This document shows positions 47,527 through 58,803 of a stretch of 64,000 nucleotides of DNA, piece by piece. Both the position numbers and the translations under genes were made by a program. This stretch comes from Ascaphus truei (taxonomy: Eukaryota; Chordata; Amphibia; Anura; Ascaphidae): assembly GCA_036426205.1 (NCBI GenBank), contig WSYH01001254.1:1-64000 (forward strand), read 5' to 3'. A model generated the notes under the pieces. The model had not been told where the DNA came from and did no database searches. It saw only the letters and a list, made by a program, of their open reading frames with translations. Each line of letters starts with the position of its first letter. The first letter of the stretch is position 1.

Positions 47527-49136
47527 TACGGCATATCTAGTCGGAGTGATCTAACCTTAGTGTTTGGTGTGTGGTGTTTGTAGGTGATCTTTACCTTTTT
47601 TGTAGCTGTCCATGACATCGGTGTCCTTTTGAGGGGACTCTCAGAATGTTGCGCGGCAAGCGGCCAGATGGGGGAGGGGGGGGTAGGAAGGAAAAACAAG
47701 GGATGAGACATACAAAAATTTAACAACGGAGATCCTTGTGGGGTCTGAGACTCCAATGGATCTCTTGCCTTTGGAGGAGGACTGGAGTCCCGTACACCAC
47801 AATCTGGTGTACGATAGACCAGATCAAAACGGTCTTCTCCTCTCCAAAGGGCTTGGGTGAGTGTCTTGTGGTTACACAGGACACTCTGAATCGGCAACAT
47901 GGCAAGGGCCAGGAGTAAGTGGCTCCCTCCCTCGGCTTTTCATAAACGAAAAAATATGATATATAATATGTAAACACACATATAACTATTTGATAACCTT
48001 AACCTTAACTGTGAGGTTAATAAAAAGGACAGCAAACCTATATTTCACAAATTCACAAATCCCGAGAGTATGTGGTGAACAGCTTGAGTCATGTCTAGGT
48101 TTGGGCTAACTTTACCTGTCTTGGATCTTATTTACCAGGCGTGTCTTATTTAAATATCTTAAGGACTTGTGGGGTTTCATCATAGATACACGAGTATCCC
48201 GCTTAGAGCTATTTCTATAATTATACTATAATTATTGCTATAGTTGCTTCTGTATTTATTTTTGACCTATATTTTTTCCTTTTTGGGGATGTGGGGTTCT
48301 ATCTATATATCTAATTGAACTTTAATTGTTGATTGTAGAGAGTGTCATGTGCAGGGATATATAGCTCATTTCTTTGGGCGTTTTGATGTAGTAATATAAT
48401 GCAGAGGCATTAATACCTAGACTGTATCCAGACTGTACTCAGATTGTGACAACCATTTTCTATCCCTCTTTGTTGTATGTAGGCAGAGGGCTGCTATTAA
48501 GGTGGTTTCTAGGGGTGCTCTGAGGATTTTCGTGTTGGAAGAACTATTGACTCTGTTGTAATCTTCCCCTGCATGTCCCTCTAGTGAGTGGCTGACGGTC
48601 TCCCTCCCCCACCCCTCAATCAACCTCATTCCCCCGGGCTCATCATTGGCAGAAGATACAATATTCTATCAATATATCCCCATAGTGAGTTCTGTGGCTC
48701 TTTAATAGTGGGTAGATGTCCCTCATGTACTGGGGATCTAGGCCCCCCTCCCCTCCGGATCATCGCATCCCACCAGAGCCCGTCACATAGCATCCACCCC
48801 CCCCCCCCCCCCCCCCCCCCCCCGCGCGTGTCCCCCCCCCAACCCCCGCGCGCGCGGGGGGGGGGGGGGGGGGGGCACCGACGCAAGAAGGGCGAAGGGT
48901 AGGGCCACCCGGTCTGTGTAGCAGTGTCTCTCAGCCCGGAACGGTGTCGCAGGGCTCCGCAGGAAGGGAAGTGTAAATCTCTCCAAACCTCACAGTTATT
49001 CCTTGGTGAAGAATCCAAGATGGCTGCCGTTCCCGGGTAAATAATTGAATCTGTCAACTTTATTAATGTCCTTTTGTGAACAGACGGACAGTCCAGTGGG
49101 TTGCCCTTTTAAGGCTTAATTGCTTGCAGCTGGGCA
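47527..49136 (-). other. Unusually long ORF1-ORF2 spacer of the L1
   Basis: The spacer is about 1.6 kb, where most L1 elements have under 0.1 kb. It contains a C run (48797-48823), a second run (48831-48847) and a G run (48857-48875) that could form a strong hairpin. The 124-residue frame at 47900-47526 shows no domain. Confidence 0.55.
48797..48875. repeat. C-run / G-run low-complexity hairpin
   Basis: About 27 C, then GCGCGTG, C9, AACCCCC, CGCGCGCG and about 20 G. The C and G runs are complementary and could fold. Exact lengths are doubtful because polymerases slip here. Confidence 0.9.
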
Positions 49137-50108
49137 TCAATTAAGGGTTTTTTCCCGCGATTTGCTCCGTTGGCGTGTCACTTTGTTCCAGCCAGGCTCG
49201 GGGACGGACGTTGCTGCTTCACTCAGGTCGGTGGTGTTATTTTGAAGGCCCAATTTTTGCAGGAAGCGATCTCGGTCCTCCATCTTGCGCAGGGTATTAG
49301 CAGCGCCATTTTTCAGCACGAGGAGACCGAAGGGAAAAACCCAACGGTACTTTACTCCCTTATCCCTGAGCAATCTGGTAACGGGCGTGAGGTCTTTTCT
49401 TTTAAGCAGAGTGGTAGGGGACAGGTCCTGAAAAATCAGGAGTTTGACCCCCTCGAATTCTAAATTGCCTGTGGCTCTGGCATGTTGACACACTGCTTCC
49501 TTTATTTTAAAGAAATGGAGCCGGACAATAATGTCTCTTGGGGGGTCATTTGGTTGAGGTTTGGACCTCAGAGCCCGATGGCACCTGTCGAGGTGGAGGT
49601 CTGATTCCGATTTGTCTGGGAAAAGGCTGGCCAGCCATCTTGTGACAAATTCGTCAGGATCAGTATATTCCTCTGGGACCCCCCGTACCCGGATATTATT
49701 CCGGCGGTCCCGGTTTTCAGAATCTTCTTGCTTGTTAGCGAGGTCATTAATTTGAGCTTGCAGGCTTGCTGAGGTTTTCTCATTTTTGCGTACAGCTTTT
49801 ACTGTAGTGTCTAGCCGCGTCTCCAACTCATCAGTTCTAGCCCCGATGTTATTAATATCTCTTCTTATATCAGAAAGTTCTTTATGCATATAAGCTTTGA
49901 GTTCATTGCAGAACTCCCGCATTACTTTCCTGGTCATTGACTCATTTGAATGAGTCTCCATGGAGTCTGCTTGTTCCCGCTCCTCATCTGAGTCAGAGAC
50001 TGCATGTGATGATGGGGTTCCCGCTCTGTTCGTCCGTGCTGGATCTGTTTTGTTAAAGTATGTTGTAAGGACGGCCGTGGCTCGTCCTGATTTCAGTCTC
50101 GTTTGCAT
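49137..50108 (-). CDS. L1/Tx1-type ORF1 protein
   Basis: The 323 residues start at the ATG at 50108. A Ser/Glu-rich N-terminus leads to a coiled coil (about 60-130, including ELSDIRRDINNIGARTDELE). The RRM-like core follows with RDRRNNIRVRGVPEEY, and a C-terminal domain (RDIIVRLHFFKIKEAV, PFGLLVLKNG) gives the known RNA-binding chaperone layout of L1 ORF1. The frame is intact. It would coat the element RNA in trimers. Confidence 0.92.
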   Translation of the reverse strand: MQTRLKSGRATAVLTTYFNKTDPARTNRAGTPSSHAVSDSDEEREQADSMETHSNESMTRKVMREFCNELKAYMHKELSDIRRDINNIGARTDELETRLDTTVKAVRKNEKTSASLQAQINDLANKQEDSENRDRRNNIRVRGVPEEYTDPDEFVTRWLASLFPDKSESDLHLDRCHRALRSKPQPNDPPRDIIVRLHFFKIKEAVCQHARATGNLEFEGVKLLIFQDLSPTTLLKRKDLTPVTRLLRDKGVKYRWVFPFGLLVLKNGAANTLRKMEDRDRFLQKLGLQNNTTDLSEAATSVPEPGWNKVTRQRSKSREKTLN

Positions 50109-50250
50109 CCCGGCTTATTCCGCTCTCTGATGGTATATTTGTTTTGTGTGTTTATTGAGTTTATTGGTATATAATTTGCTTAATATCGCCGACGGGGAAG
50201 GAGCTCTTACTTTAAGCAGCCATTCCCTTAGCCTTCGCGCATGCGCCTCC

Positions 50251-51098
50251 ACAAACTGTTTTTAAACACTGACAAGACTGTAACAATGGTATTTGGGACC
50301 AAGACTAAATTTTTAAAGCTTCCAGCGACTGAGCTCCAGATTAGAACCAACGCTAACACTACCCTAACCCCTGTCACTAGTTTTAAATACCTGGGCTTAT
50401 GGTTTGACTCCCACTTAACATTCGGAATGCACATTGATACCCTGACAACCAAGACCTATGCCAAACTAGAATATGGCACGGCACCTCAAACCCACCTTAG
50501 CAAACTTGACACCCTCTACAATTCAATTTGTCGTTTTGTTCTCCAATGCAACTACAACACACATCACTGCGAAATGCTCAAAGAACCAGATTGGTCATCA
50601 CTCGAGTCTAGGCGCAAAGTTTACCTTTCCTGTCTTGCCTTTAAATTCTTTATGGGCAAGCTATCCACCTATCTGAACAAGCTCCTCACCCCTACCACAT
50701 GCAGCACTTATCACCTGAGATCTGACTCCAAAAGACTGTTCATGGTCCCAAGGCTCAACAAAGTATCCGGCCGTTCCTCCTTCTCTTACCGTGCACCCCA
50801 AAACTGGAACAACCTACCAGAGACTCTCACATTCACCACCAGTTTAAGTTCTTTCAAATCTAAGGCTGTCTCACATTTTAATCTGGTCTGTAACTGTTTA
50901 ATTCGCCCATAATATATATTTTCTTTAACTGTGCATGCAATGTCTTGTATATAATGTATACCCTGTTCATTTATGTAACTATTTGTAACCATGTACTATT
51001 TGTCTTAACTCTATGCCCAGGACATACTTGAAAACGAGAGGTAACTCAATGTATTACTTCCTGGTAAAATATTTTATAAATAAATAATAAATAAATCT
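50251..51098 (+). mobile_element. CR1/L2-like LINE, 3' part right of the L1 insertion
   Basis: This resumes the RT reading frame interrupted at 43389: LNTDKTVTMVFGTKTKFLKL, LTPVTSFKYLGLWFDSHLTF, RFVLQCNYNTHHCEML, and ends at a stop near 50912. The 3' tail has ATTACTTCCTGGTAAAATAT and an (ATAA)n run to about 51098. The thumb region ends as expected for the family. Confidence 0.92.
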
Positions 51099-51114
51099 GG
51101 AGACTAATAATCCT

Positions 51115-51165
51115 TTGCTATACGCTATGCGTTTCGCCACTAGGTGGCTTCCTCAGGGATATCAC
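51115..51165 (-). ncRNA. Hammerhead-like motif, core mostly kept, stem I decayed
   Basis: On the minus strand, CTGAGGA (51150-51156, complement) is followed by an A, then stem II GCCAC/GTGGC around CTA, GAAA (51132-51135), then CGCATAGCG, which can pair CGC/GCG, and TA. The core fits the consensus, but no convincing stem I is seen. Confidence 0.45.
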
Positions 51166-51525
51166 AGGAGATAGATGGGCCCCAATGGAATACATTAGGA
51201 CTGCAATACCACTCAATACGATTGGTGAATTGGAGGTTTACATAATTTACAATAAATATTACATGAAAATTGACTGTTCAGTGCAAACTTGCCAAGTTAT
51301 AAAATTGATACATAAAATAAACGATACAAACATTCAGAGGCACAATATTGCCAGATAGCTGCAGGTGATGTTGCAAAATTTTCAACAACAGTTGCATAGT
51401 AAAAGTCTAACTGTTTACAACCAAGAAGTCATTGGTATATCAAAAGTCTGTCTGATTCTGTTTGAGTTGTTAAAATATATCAACTCAAATCTTAACAACC
51501 AGTTTGTGGTTTCATAATCTAAAGC

Positions 51526-52030
51526 AGCGTTTCCCAAACGGTGGGTCGCGACCCGGCACCGGGCCACGGCACCAAAATTGCCGGGTCGCAGCGCGGCTGG
51601 CCGCGCGGTGTCTCCCGTCCCCCCTGCTCAATTTTAAAAAAATGCCGGCGATTTCCCCCTGCGGTCCCGCGCGCTTGCGCAGGGCAAGCAAGGCCTGCTC
51701 CCTTCCTCCCCCCCCCCGCTCCCAACGTGGGACGGAGGAGGAAGTACCAGCTCCTCTGCGGCCCGCACGTTACGTGGGACGTAGGGGGAAGTTCAAGCTC
51801 CTACTGCGGCGTGCTTCCCCCCGCAGCCAGCTTCCCCCCGCAGCCAGCTTCGCGAGCTCACCTCCCGTGGCACCCCCTCCCGAGCCCACCTCCCGTCCCC
51901 CCAAGCCCACCTCCCGTCCCGGGCAGCAGGGGATATCGGGGGCAGCAGGGGAAAGCATCCGGCGGCAAGGTAAGTCACCCCACCCAGTCACTGCCTCCCA
52001 CCCAAGTGCCCCTGGTCCCCCTCCCACCTT
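51526..52030. repeat. GC-rich hAT-like repeat, one end only
   Basis: The left end CAGCGTTTCCCAAACGGTGG resembles hAT ends such as 41517, and GGGTCGCGACCC follows. The right end was not found. The interior is very GC-rich and Pro/Arg-coding in several frames (51504-52053), a composition effect. Confidence 0.5.
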
Positions 52031-52499
52031 TTTTGTTTGAAACTGAATGGTAAAATTGTTTCTGGAATGAGTGGGATTCTTGGAATAAGCACTGTGTCTG
52101 AATTTGCGGCAAGGAGCACTTTTGCTTTGATTAAGTGTGTTTATTTTCGAGTAAATGTAAGTCTTGTACCATTACATAGTCTTTTCAATAGCATTAGGTT
52201 TTTAAGGAGCATGATAACGGCTCCTACTTTAAATTTCAGTTCTTGAGGAGTCATTCCAGTTGGAGTAAGATTGTTTAAGAATTCTTCTGGGAACGCAAGT
52301 TGATCGGCAGTATCATCACTCACAATAGTATCCATGCTTTTCTGTAGCGATCAGTTGCTTTATATTACAACGTATTAATAATTTTGTTGCCAATGGCTAT
52401 ACCATGTTCAACATACCAGTTCTCAGTTTGTCAGTATTTTGTGTGTGCATGTGTATGTGTGTATATCTATCTGTATGTATATCGATGTGTGTGTACTGT

Positions 52500-52520
52500 A
52501 TGTGTCCATCTATCTATGTT

Positions 52521-52556
<36 letters not shown>

Positions 52557-52560
52557 GGGA
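52500..52560 (+). repeat. (TG)n microsatellite
   Basis: GTGTGT run of about 15 units at 52527-52555, with looser TGTATG sequence before it. Confidence 0.9.
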
Positions 52561-52733
52561 GCGGAGAAAGAGACAGGGGGAGAGGAGGGAGCGCAAAATT
52601 TTAATCCCAGTCAACGCCGGGTCTCTCAGCTAGTACAGGAATAAGTGTGCTAAACAAAGGCAAACAGGAAAGTAAGAACGTGTGCTGATTCTTGCAAATC
52701 TAAGGTGGAAAATGTCTAAATTTGCATTCACAG

Positions 52734-52945
52734 GGTCTGTCCATCATATGCCGTCAATCTCAAACACAGGGTGCCTACGTGAAACAGCAGCTGAAAACCA
52801 TTATTCAGCAGTATTTTGGGCGATTTCTACCTAATTCGCCATCTGTTGCAGGGGTAGGGAGCCACCCTATGCTTATAGCATTGTGTGATTCTGTGCAGAA
52901 CCCACACACAGTGCATCTCAGAAGGACAGTAATGCAAGTCATAAG
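52734..52945 (+). CDS. MMS22L: MMS22L internal exon (first of three)
   Basis: The acceptor ATTCACAG is before 52734 and the donor GTAAGA at 52946; the exon is 212 bases, leaving phase 2. Segments GLSIICRQSQTQGAYVKQQL and YFGRFLPNSP, SHPMLIAL align with human GMCIVCCQSQNPNAYLNQLL, IGRFLPASP, QHPVLLAL. The family (MMS22L-TONSL complex) loads RAD51 at stalled replication forks. The C-terminal region contacts partner proteins. Confidence 0.9.
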
Positions 52946-53470
52946 GTAAGATATAATTGTGCGAGTATTTAACATTTTACAAGGAATCAAAAGTACAATC
53001 ACTTATCTACTGAACATCTATGCATCAGTCAGTGTTTTTACTTACTGCGCCAGATAATAATTGGGTGCCCACTGAGTTTTCTTTTGTTTGGACACATCCA
53101 TCCCAAACACTTCTTGCAAAATGAAAAATAGAGGCTACAGAAACGATATTGATGTCTCCAGTACCTGATGGTTTGGGGAGATTTGGGTGGGGGGAGGTAG
53201 TTTTACAGGATTTGCAAAACATTAAGTTGTACATCCAGTTGTATAAAAACCAGAACATTTGATGGAACTGCTTCTTTAATAGAAAAATAGAGCATTGTAA
53301 TAGCTTCATGAGTAATAGACACTCGGTATGTTGCACTGCACTTAGATTATGGGCTACAGAGAATCAAATCTTTGAAAAATAATTAAAATCCTCTACAAAC
53401 TGATTTGGCTTTTAAGTAACTTCCCGTTTTTATCTTTGTGACCATGAAATGATCAATTTTTCTTTTACAG

Positions 53471-53637
53471 TGACAGCTACCTGCAGTTCAAGGGTCACTC
53501 CCCACCTCCTCGTTTGGCCTCTATCCTGTCTTTCATCCTTGATGTTTTCCAGAGAAGCAAGAGCATTGATGTGGGAGACACTGAGTTTTTTCTCCCTCCT
53601 GTACTAAAGTGCTTGATATTGGTCAATGAGCCGCAGG
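53471..53637 (+). CDS. MMS22L: MMS22L internal exon (second of three)
   Basis: The acceptor TCTTTTACAG is before 53471 and the donor GTAAGA at 53638; the exon is 167 bases. The split codon joins AG|T with 52945. It reads DSYLQFKGHSPPPRLASILS and FFLPPVLKCLILVNEPQ, close to human KSYLEYKGSSPPPRLASIL...LLPGILKCLVLVSEPQ. Confidence 0.93.
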
Positions 53638-55166
53638 GTAAGATATACTGTAAGAACTTTATATCTCCAAATGAGTGGGAGGGGACTTTGCTGCTTTTGA
53701 TAAGCTGTAAAATGCTGCTGGCAGAATCTAGATGGTAAAACTGCTGTCATAAACATTGCAAATGACAATTTATTAGAGGAAAATATAAACACAACATTAA
53801 AGGTACAATTGCAAAACTTTCAGTAGAAATGATCAAGGTGTATATGTTTAGTGTACATATTACGTGTTGGAACAATACAATCCTTTATGTCAAAGCCTGA
53901 CCCTTATTTTTCACATCTGCTAATCTGTCTATTAAATGCAATATGGCATGTGATGATTGGGTCAAACGTACCAAGTAAAACTGGATTAATAAAGCATAGG
54001 ACATGTTTTATCAAAAAACTGCATCAAGGAAAGATTGTCTCTGGACTTTAAACATGTCGAGAGTTTGAAGGTACTGTGTACATGCTGGGACTCCTACCCA
54101 CAAATCATATCAAATTGCATTACCAACTTTTTAAATTAGTAAGGGATCCATCAGATCAGTTTTTCTTTGATATTTCTATTCTCCAGGTATGGTGGGAAGA
54201 TGCATATTGAGTCTTATCCATAAAAAATGTCAAGTGCATTATAAAATAAAATACTCTGTAATTTTGTTATGTAGCCTCGTTAGTTATCTGTGTAGCCAGA
54301 GCGATAGGATATTGGTCAGCTGTACAGAAACCTGCTTTCACTGTGCCATTTTAAAATCCTGATTATCTCCTGGTAGTTCCAGTGTTTGAGTGCCCCATTG
54401 TATTCTAGTCAATTGTGACATTTCTGCAGTGCAGTTAATGATGGATCCTACGCAAATAATGAATCATATGACCGATTATGCAATTTTTTTTAATTCCGTT
54501 AAAATGCTACTTGTCTACTGAACCATTGTATGCAATATCAAAAAATCACAGTGACGTCCGTTATCAGTATGACCCTTTCAGTCACACGACATATGTCCTA
54601 CAGCCTGGTGTTTTTAGTGTGTTTGCAGGCATCTTATGTTTTTGTTGGGGGATATTTCCCCTATTATATAAGGCAGACGTGCCGGAGATCTTTTCACATT
54701 ATTTTGTCCAATGTTTTGAGCCTATTATTAATTCACTGTAAATCTTATGTACAGAGCATTACATTTTTACAACACAGTATATAATATTATATACACAGTA
54801 CTCATATATTTGCTGCGTTTTATGAGTAAATGTTTAATGTTACACATTTCTTGGAGAATACGTGAAAATTGGATCAGATAATATGACATAACCAATTAAA
54901 GGTCAGGGAAAAAAATGAGAAAACAGAAAGGAACCAGGTCTGTGTAGAGAACTGGGCACAACTACAGTATAGATGCCTGACAAATTCCGCATTTCGAACA
55001 AAGTGGCATTATCATGTTGTTATATGTAGCTCAGCAGGTTTTCTGGTTATTTTCAGGGTGGCTATCATGTTTGTATTTTGGAAGTAAGACCATAAGTAAT
55101 GCAGATGAATCTCAGAATATTGACTATTCATGTCCCTGTCACATGCATTGTTTTTTTGTCTTTTAG
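53638..55166 (+). other. MMS22L intron, no recognised element
   Basis: AT-rich sequence with no supported exon or repeat boundary. Confidence 0.4.
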
Positions 55167-55263
55167 TTAAAAAGCTATCTACTCAAGCACTTCAGCATAT
55201 GGTTGAAGGTGGCCAAGCTGCCCCAGATGAGGATGCTATAACTCGCATGACTTCTATTTTAAG
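55167..55263 (+). CDS. MMS22L: MMS22L internal exon (third of three)
   Basis: The acceptor TCTTTTAG is before 55167 and the donor GTAATT after 55263. It completes the Val codon with 53637 (G|TT), then reads VKKLSTQALQHMVEGGQAAP and MTSILR, close to human VKRLATENLQYMVKACQ...LTSVFR. It leaves phase 2. The terminal exon(s), human from FIQDYGMRYYYQ onward, were not seen in the remaining 8.7 kb. Confidence 0.9.
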
Positions 55264-56106
55264 GTAATTTGGGGGGCTATAATTGACTGCAAGACCTTTG
55301 TCTCAAACAATGGCATAACATTTCTATTATACCTATAATTAATTGGTTGTGATCCAGCCGCCTTCTCCGAATAATGGCACTACATCTGCATTAAGCCAGT
55401 TTTATGTGTAGATAGGGAATGTAAATAAGGAGACCCCATATTATATCTATATGTTGGTCTTTATTATTGTAGTGGTATTTAGTAGTGGTAATTACTTCTA
55501 GTTGCAAAAGAGTTGAGACTCTGCCCTGGAGTTATCAAAGTGTGATTCGCTGTATCGTGCCCGAATCAGAGATACCCGCCATTTACTTTTATGGCAGATG
55601 TTACCGATTCAGGTGCGATGCAGCTTATTGAGCTTTGTTGTCTCCGGGACGCTATCTCGAATTCTAATTCTGTTGGCCTCGCTCCTAATTTATCTTGATG
55701 AGCTTCAGTAGAGGGGAGTGTACAAGACAGTGTTGTCTTGTTCACTCTGCCAATGTTTCTGTTTTTTAAGAAACTTGGTGGAAGGTTTTTAAAGATCACA
55801 AGCCAAGGAAGGGTATTTGTGTTCTTTCAACTATGTGTCCATAAGGACATTCACCATCTTCACAAGTTTCACTTACAGTGCAGTTTAATCTAGTTTTATT
55901 GTAAGGATTTGCTGTCTTTTCTTGCTCTTTGAATTTGTTTTCATATGAACAAGGTGAAAGTACAGCACTCCGGCTCACTGTGGAGAAACTACTACATCTA
56001 CTAAAGGTACCAGAGCAAATACAAACTGGTTAACATTCAAAAAATGCATAGTGCACTACTGCACCATGTATTTTTGGGGTGTTAAATAGTTTATTGGATA
56101 CATGTA
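55264..56106 (+). other. MMS22L intron, no recognised exon
   Basis: Intronic if the gene continues to the right. A GC-richer block at 55520-55800 looks repeat-derived. Confidence 0.4.
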
Positions 56107-57616
56107 CAGTGACGAGAAAAAGTTTGTGGACGACAATGATAATTACGGAAATTCCATAGTTTTTTCATGATAACCTTCTTGAATCAAAACCAGTCTTTCC
56201 TTAAATATCCAATCGGGTTTATATTAACCAATTTCATGTATTTTGACACAAAATTATGTATGAATTTGACAAACAATTAGTAATTATGAGTCAGTGTATG
56301 TGCAAAAGTAAGTAAAACCCTAATTTTATCAACTAAATTAAAGGGGATAATTAGAATCAGGTGTTTAAATAATTAGATAGATCTTCAGGTGTGAGTTTGG
56401 TAGGTCCCACCCTATACTGTATAAAGATCAAAAACTTTGTGAGTTTGGTCTTCATCATACTTGTGTGTGTAAACACATCATGCCATGATCTAAAGAAATC
56501 TCTTCAGACCTCTGAAAAGCAGACATATTTATCAGTCAACAAAGGGTTACAAAACCATTTATAAGGATTTGGGGCTCGACCAATCCACTGTCAGACAAAT
56601 GGAGAAAGTTCAAGCCCACAGTCACTCTACCCAGGAGCGATCGCCCTACCATAATCTCTCCAAGAACAAACCGGGAAATCATCCAGGAAGTCACAAAGAA
56701 CCAAAGAGTAAATCCAAGGATCTGCAGGCCACTCTCATTTTGGCTAATGTGAGTGTTCACAACTTGTCTTGGCTAATGTGAGTGTTCATAACTTTACTAT
56801 CAGAAAATAATGAACAAGAATGGTATTCATGGAAGGATAGCCATGAGGAAACCACTGCTCTGTAAAAAGAACATTGCTGTCATCTGAAGTACACCAAAGA
56901 ACACAGATGATCCACAAGACACCTGGAGCAATGTTCTCTGGAAAGACAAGTCAAAGATGGAAGTTTTTGGTCTAGATTAGAAGCATTATGTTTGGCAAAA
57001 ATCAAAACTGCATTTGAACTGAAGAACCTCATCCCAACCGTCGAGCATGGTGGTGGGAGTGTGATGGTTTGGGGTTGCTTTGCTGCCTCAGGACCTGGGA
57101 AGCTTGTCATTATTGACTAAACCATGAATTCTGCATTGTATCAGAAGATTCTAGAGGAGAATGTCAGGCCATCCATCTGTGAGCTGAATCTGAAGCAAAG
57201 TTGGTCAAGCAGCAAGACAATGATACTAAACATACAAGTGAAATGAGCTGTCCATGCAAGGAAGACCTCAAATATCACTGAGTTGAAGCAGTTCTGTTAG
57301 GAGGAATGGGCCAAAGTTCCTCAGAACCGATGTGAGAGACTGACCAGCATTTATATGAAATGCTTATTTTAAGTTCTTGCTGCTCAAGGGGTAATGAATC
57401 TAAAGGTTCATCTACATTTTCACACATGAATATTGAATGTTTAATCATTTGTGGAAAAATAAATGTTGAAAAAGTATGATGTTTTGTGTCATTTGTTTGA
57501 TCAGATTATTTTTATCTATTATTATTACTTATATCAAGATCTGATAACATTTTAGGTTTGAAATATGTAAAATATGTGAAAACACTAAGTGATTCACAAA
57601 CATAATCTCTCCACTG
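56107..57616 (+). mobile_element. Tc1/mariner element with both inverted ends, decayed transposase
   Basis: The left end is CAGTGACGAGAAAAAGTTTG. The right end, read inwards, is CAGTGGAGAGATTATGTTTG. Each is flanked by TA. Inside, a transposase with many stops is readable: SRSTVRQMEKVQ-type helix-turn-helix (about 56580) and VEHGGGSVMVWGCFAASGPG (about 57040-57100), typical of Tc1. At 1510 bases it is near full length but inactive. It sits in the sequence right of the last MMS22L exon. Confidence 0.9.
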
Positions 57617-57820
57617 TATCTGTGTGTGGGTGTGTGTGAGTATTTATCTGTGTATATGTATCTATTTGTGGGTATGTGATATCTATCTGTGTGTGATATC
57701 TGCAGTATCTGTGTGTATCTTATTTGTTTGTGAATTTGTATCTTGTGTGTGTGTGTGTGTCTGTGTGAGTATGTATCTATCTGTGTGAGTGTGTATCTTA
57801 TCTGTGTGTGTATCTATCTG
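57617..57820. repeat. TG/TATC-rich microsatellite
   Basis: Mixed GTGTGT and TATCTG words over about 200 bases between the two Tc1 copies. Confidence 0.85.
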
Positions 57821-57944
57821 TAATAATTCCACCTCCTTTACCCTTGCTTTTTGGAAGTTGCTTTGAAGAAGCAGGTAATACTGAGGATTTGGATTTTTGT
57901 GTTGAGCTTTTGCCATTTTTGTTTGTGAAAAAGCATACAGGTGA

Positions 57945-58553
57945 TACTGCAGACATGCAAAAAAGGTTTTGTGGTCAGAAAAGACCAAAATGTAACTTTT
58001 CGGTCTAAATTCCAAGTGTTACATCTTGTGCAAGCCAATACTGCACATCACCCAGTTAACACCATCCCAACTGTCAAGCATGACGGTGGCAACATCATGT
58101 TATGGAGATTCTTCTCTTTAGCGGGGACTTGGAAGCTTGTCAGGATAGTGGGGAGAATGGATGATGCAATGTTCAAGCGAAACCTTGAGGAAAATCTTTT
58201 TGAGTCAGCGAAGACTCTTAAACTGGGGAGTAAATTCATCTTTTTGCAGGACAATGACCCGAACTAAAAAGCCAAAGCCAAACTGGAGTGGTTGAACAAG
58301 AAGAGAATTAATGTTCTTTAGTTGGCCAGTCAAAGTCCTGACTGGAATCCAATCGAACATTTATGGTGAGACTTGATGATTGCAGTCCATCGACATTCCC
58401 CAACAAACTTATCAGAACTGGATCAATTTTCCTGTGAAAATGGTCAAAAATGTCACCATCCTACTGTGCAAAGCTAGTAGAGACTGATCCCAAAAGACTC
58501 ATAGTCGTAATTGCTGCATAAGGGCCTTCTACCAAGTACTGACTTAAGGGGCT
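57945..58553 (+). mobile_element. 5'-truncated Tc1/mariner copy, left part
   Basis: Readable transposase blocks are KRFCGQKRPKCNF, VKHDGGNIMLWRFFSLAGTW, FLQDNDPN, then stops, and SPDWNPIEHLW with the conserved DWNPIEHLW. It is interrupted at 58553 by an LTR element and resumes at 61100. It is a different, older copy than the one at 56107. Confidence 0.9.
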
Positions 58554-58795
58554 TGTAACAGGGGACTTATCCCTGTTCACAAATGTGCCTCTAATCCAGC
58601 AGTGTGGTGGTTAACGGCTGGTAGCAAATTAACTAACACCACCTGCCTGATTAGAGGTGGTAGAAAAAGCCTGCCTTTGAGACAGGAAGTGACTCCTTAG
58701 CTCTGAATGAGAGCTGACCTTTGGAGAGAACACACATCTCTGGAGCTGACCGGTCTTGAGCTCTGCCCAGCATAGCTGATTGCAAGACGCCAAAT
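58554..58795 (+). repeat. 5' LTR, truncated
   Basis: This matches 60506-60747 with no gaps. The match stops after CCAAAT, where the interior begins. Confidence 0.9.
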
Positions 58796-58803
58796 CTGAT
58801 AAA

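Larger units (their letters stand above)
43390..50250 (-). mobile_element. Near full-length L1/Tx1-type LINE inserted in a CR1/L2-like LINE
   Basis: The element is about 6.86 kb with a poly(T) run (its poly(A) tail) at 43385-43399. The 13-bp duplication ACAAACTGTTTTT lies on both sides (43377-43389 and 50251-50263). On the minus strand it has ORF1 (50108-49137) and ORF2 (47526-43725). Reading the flanks together restores the interrupted CR1/L2 order, so the region is contiguous. Confidence 0.94.

Noticed and set aside
48797..48875. Assembly join within the L1 at the homopolymer runs
   Set aside because: ORF1 and ORF2 lie in proper order on both sides, and the target duplication and the interrupted LINE fit exactly. 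Only run lengths are doubtful.
48588..49057. Proline/glycine-rich ORFs on both strands
   Set aside because: They come from the C and G runs in the L1 spacer.
51504..52053. Pro/Arg-rich ORFs of 61-178 residues
   Set aside because: GC-rich repeat open in five frames, without known domain; judged a composition effect.
58554..58795. A 242-base LTR as the true LTR length
   Set aside because: The right copy extends to TCTACA followed by the GGGCT duplication, so the LTR is 589 bases and the left one is truncated.
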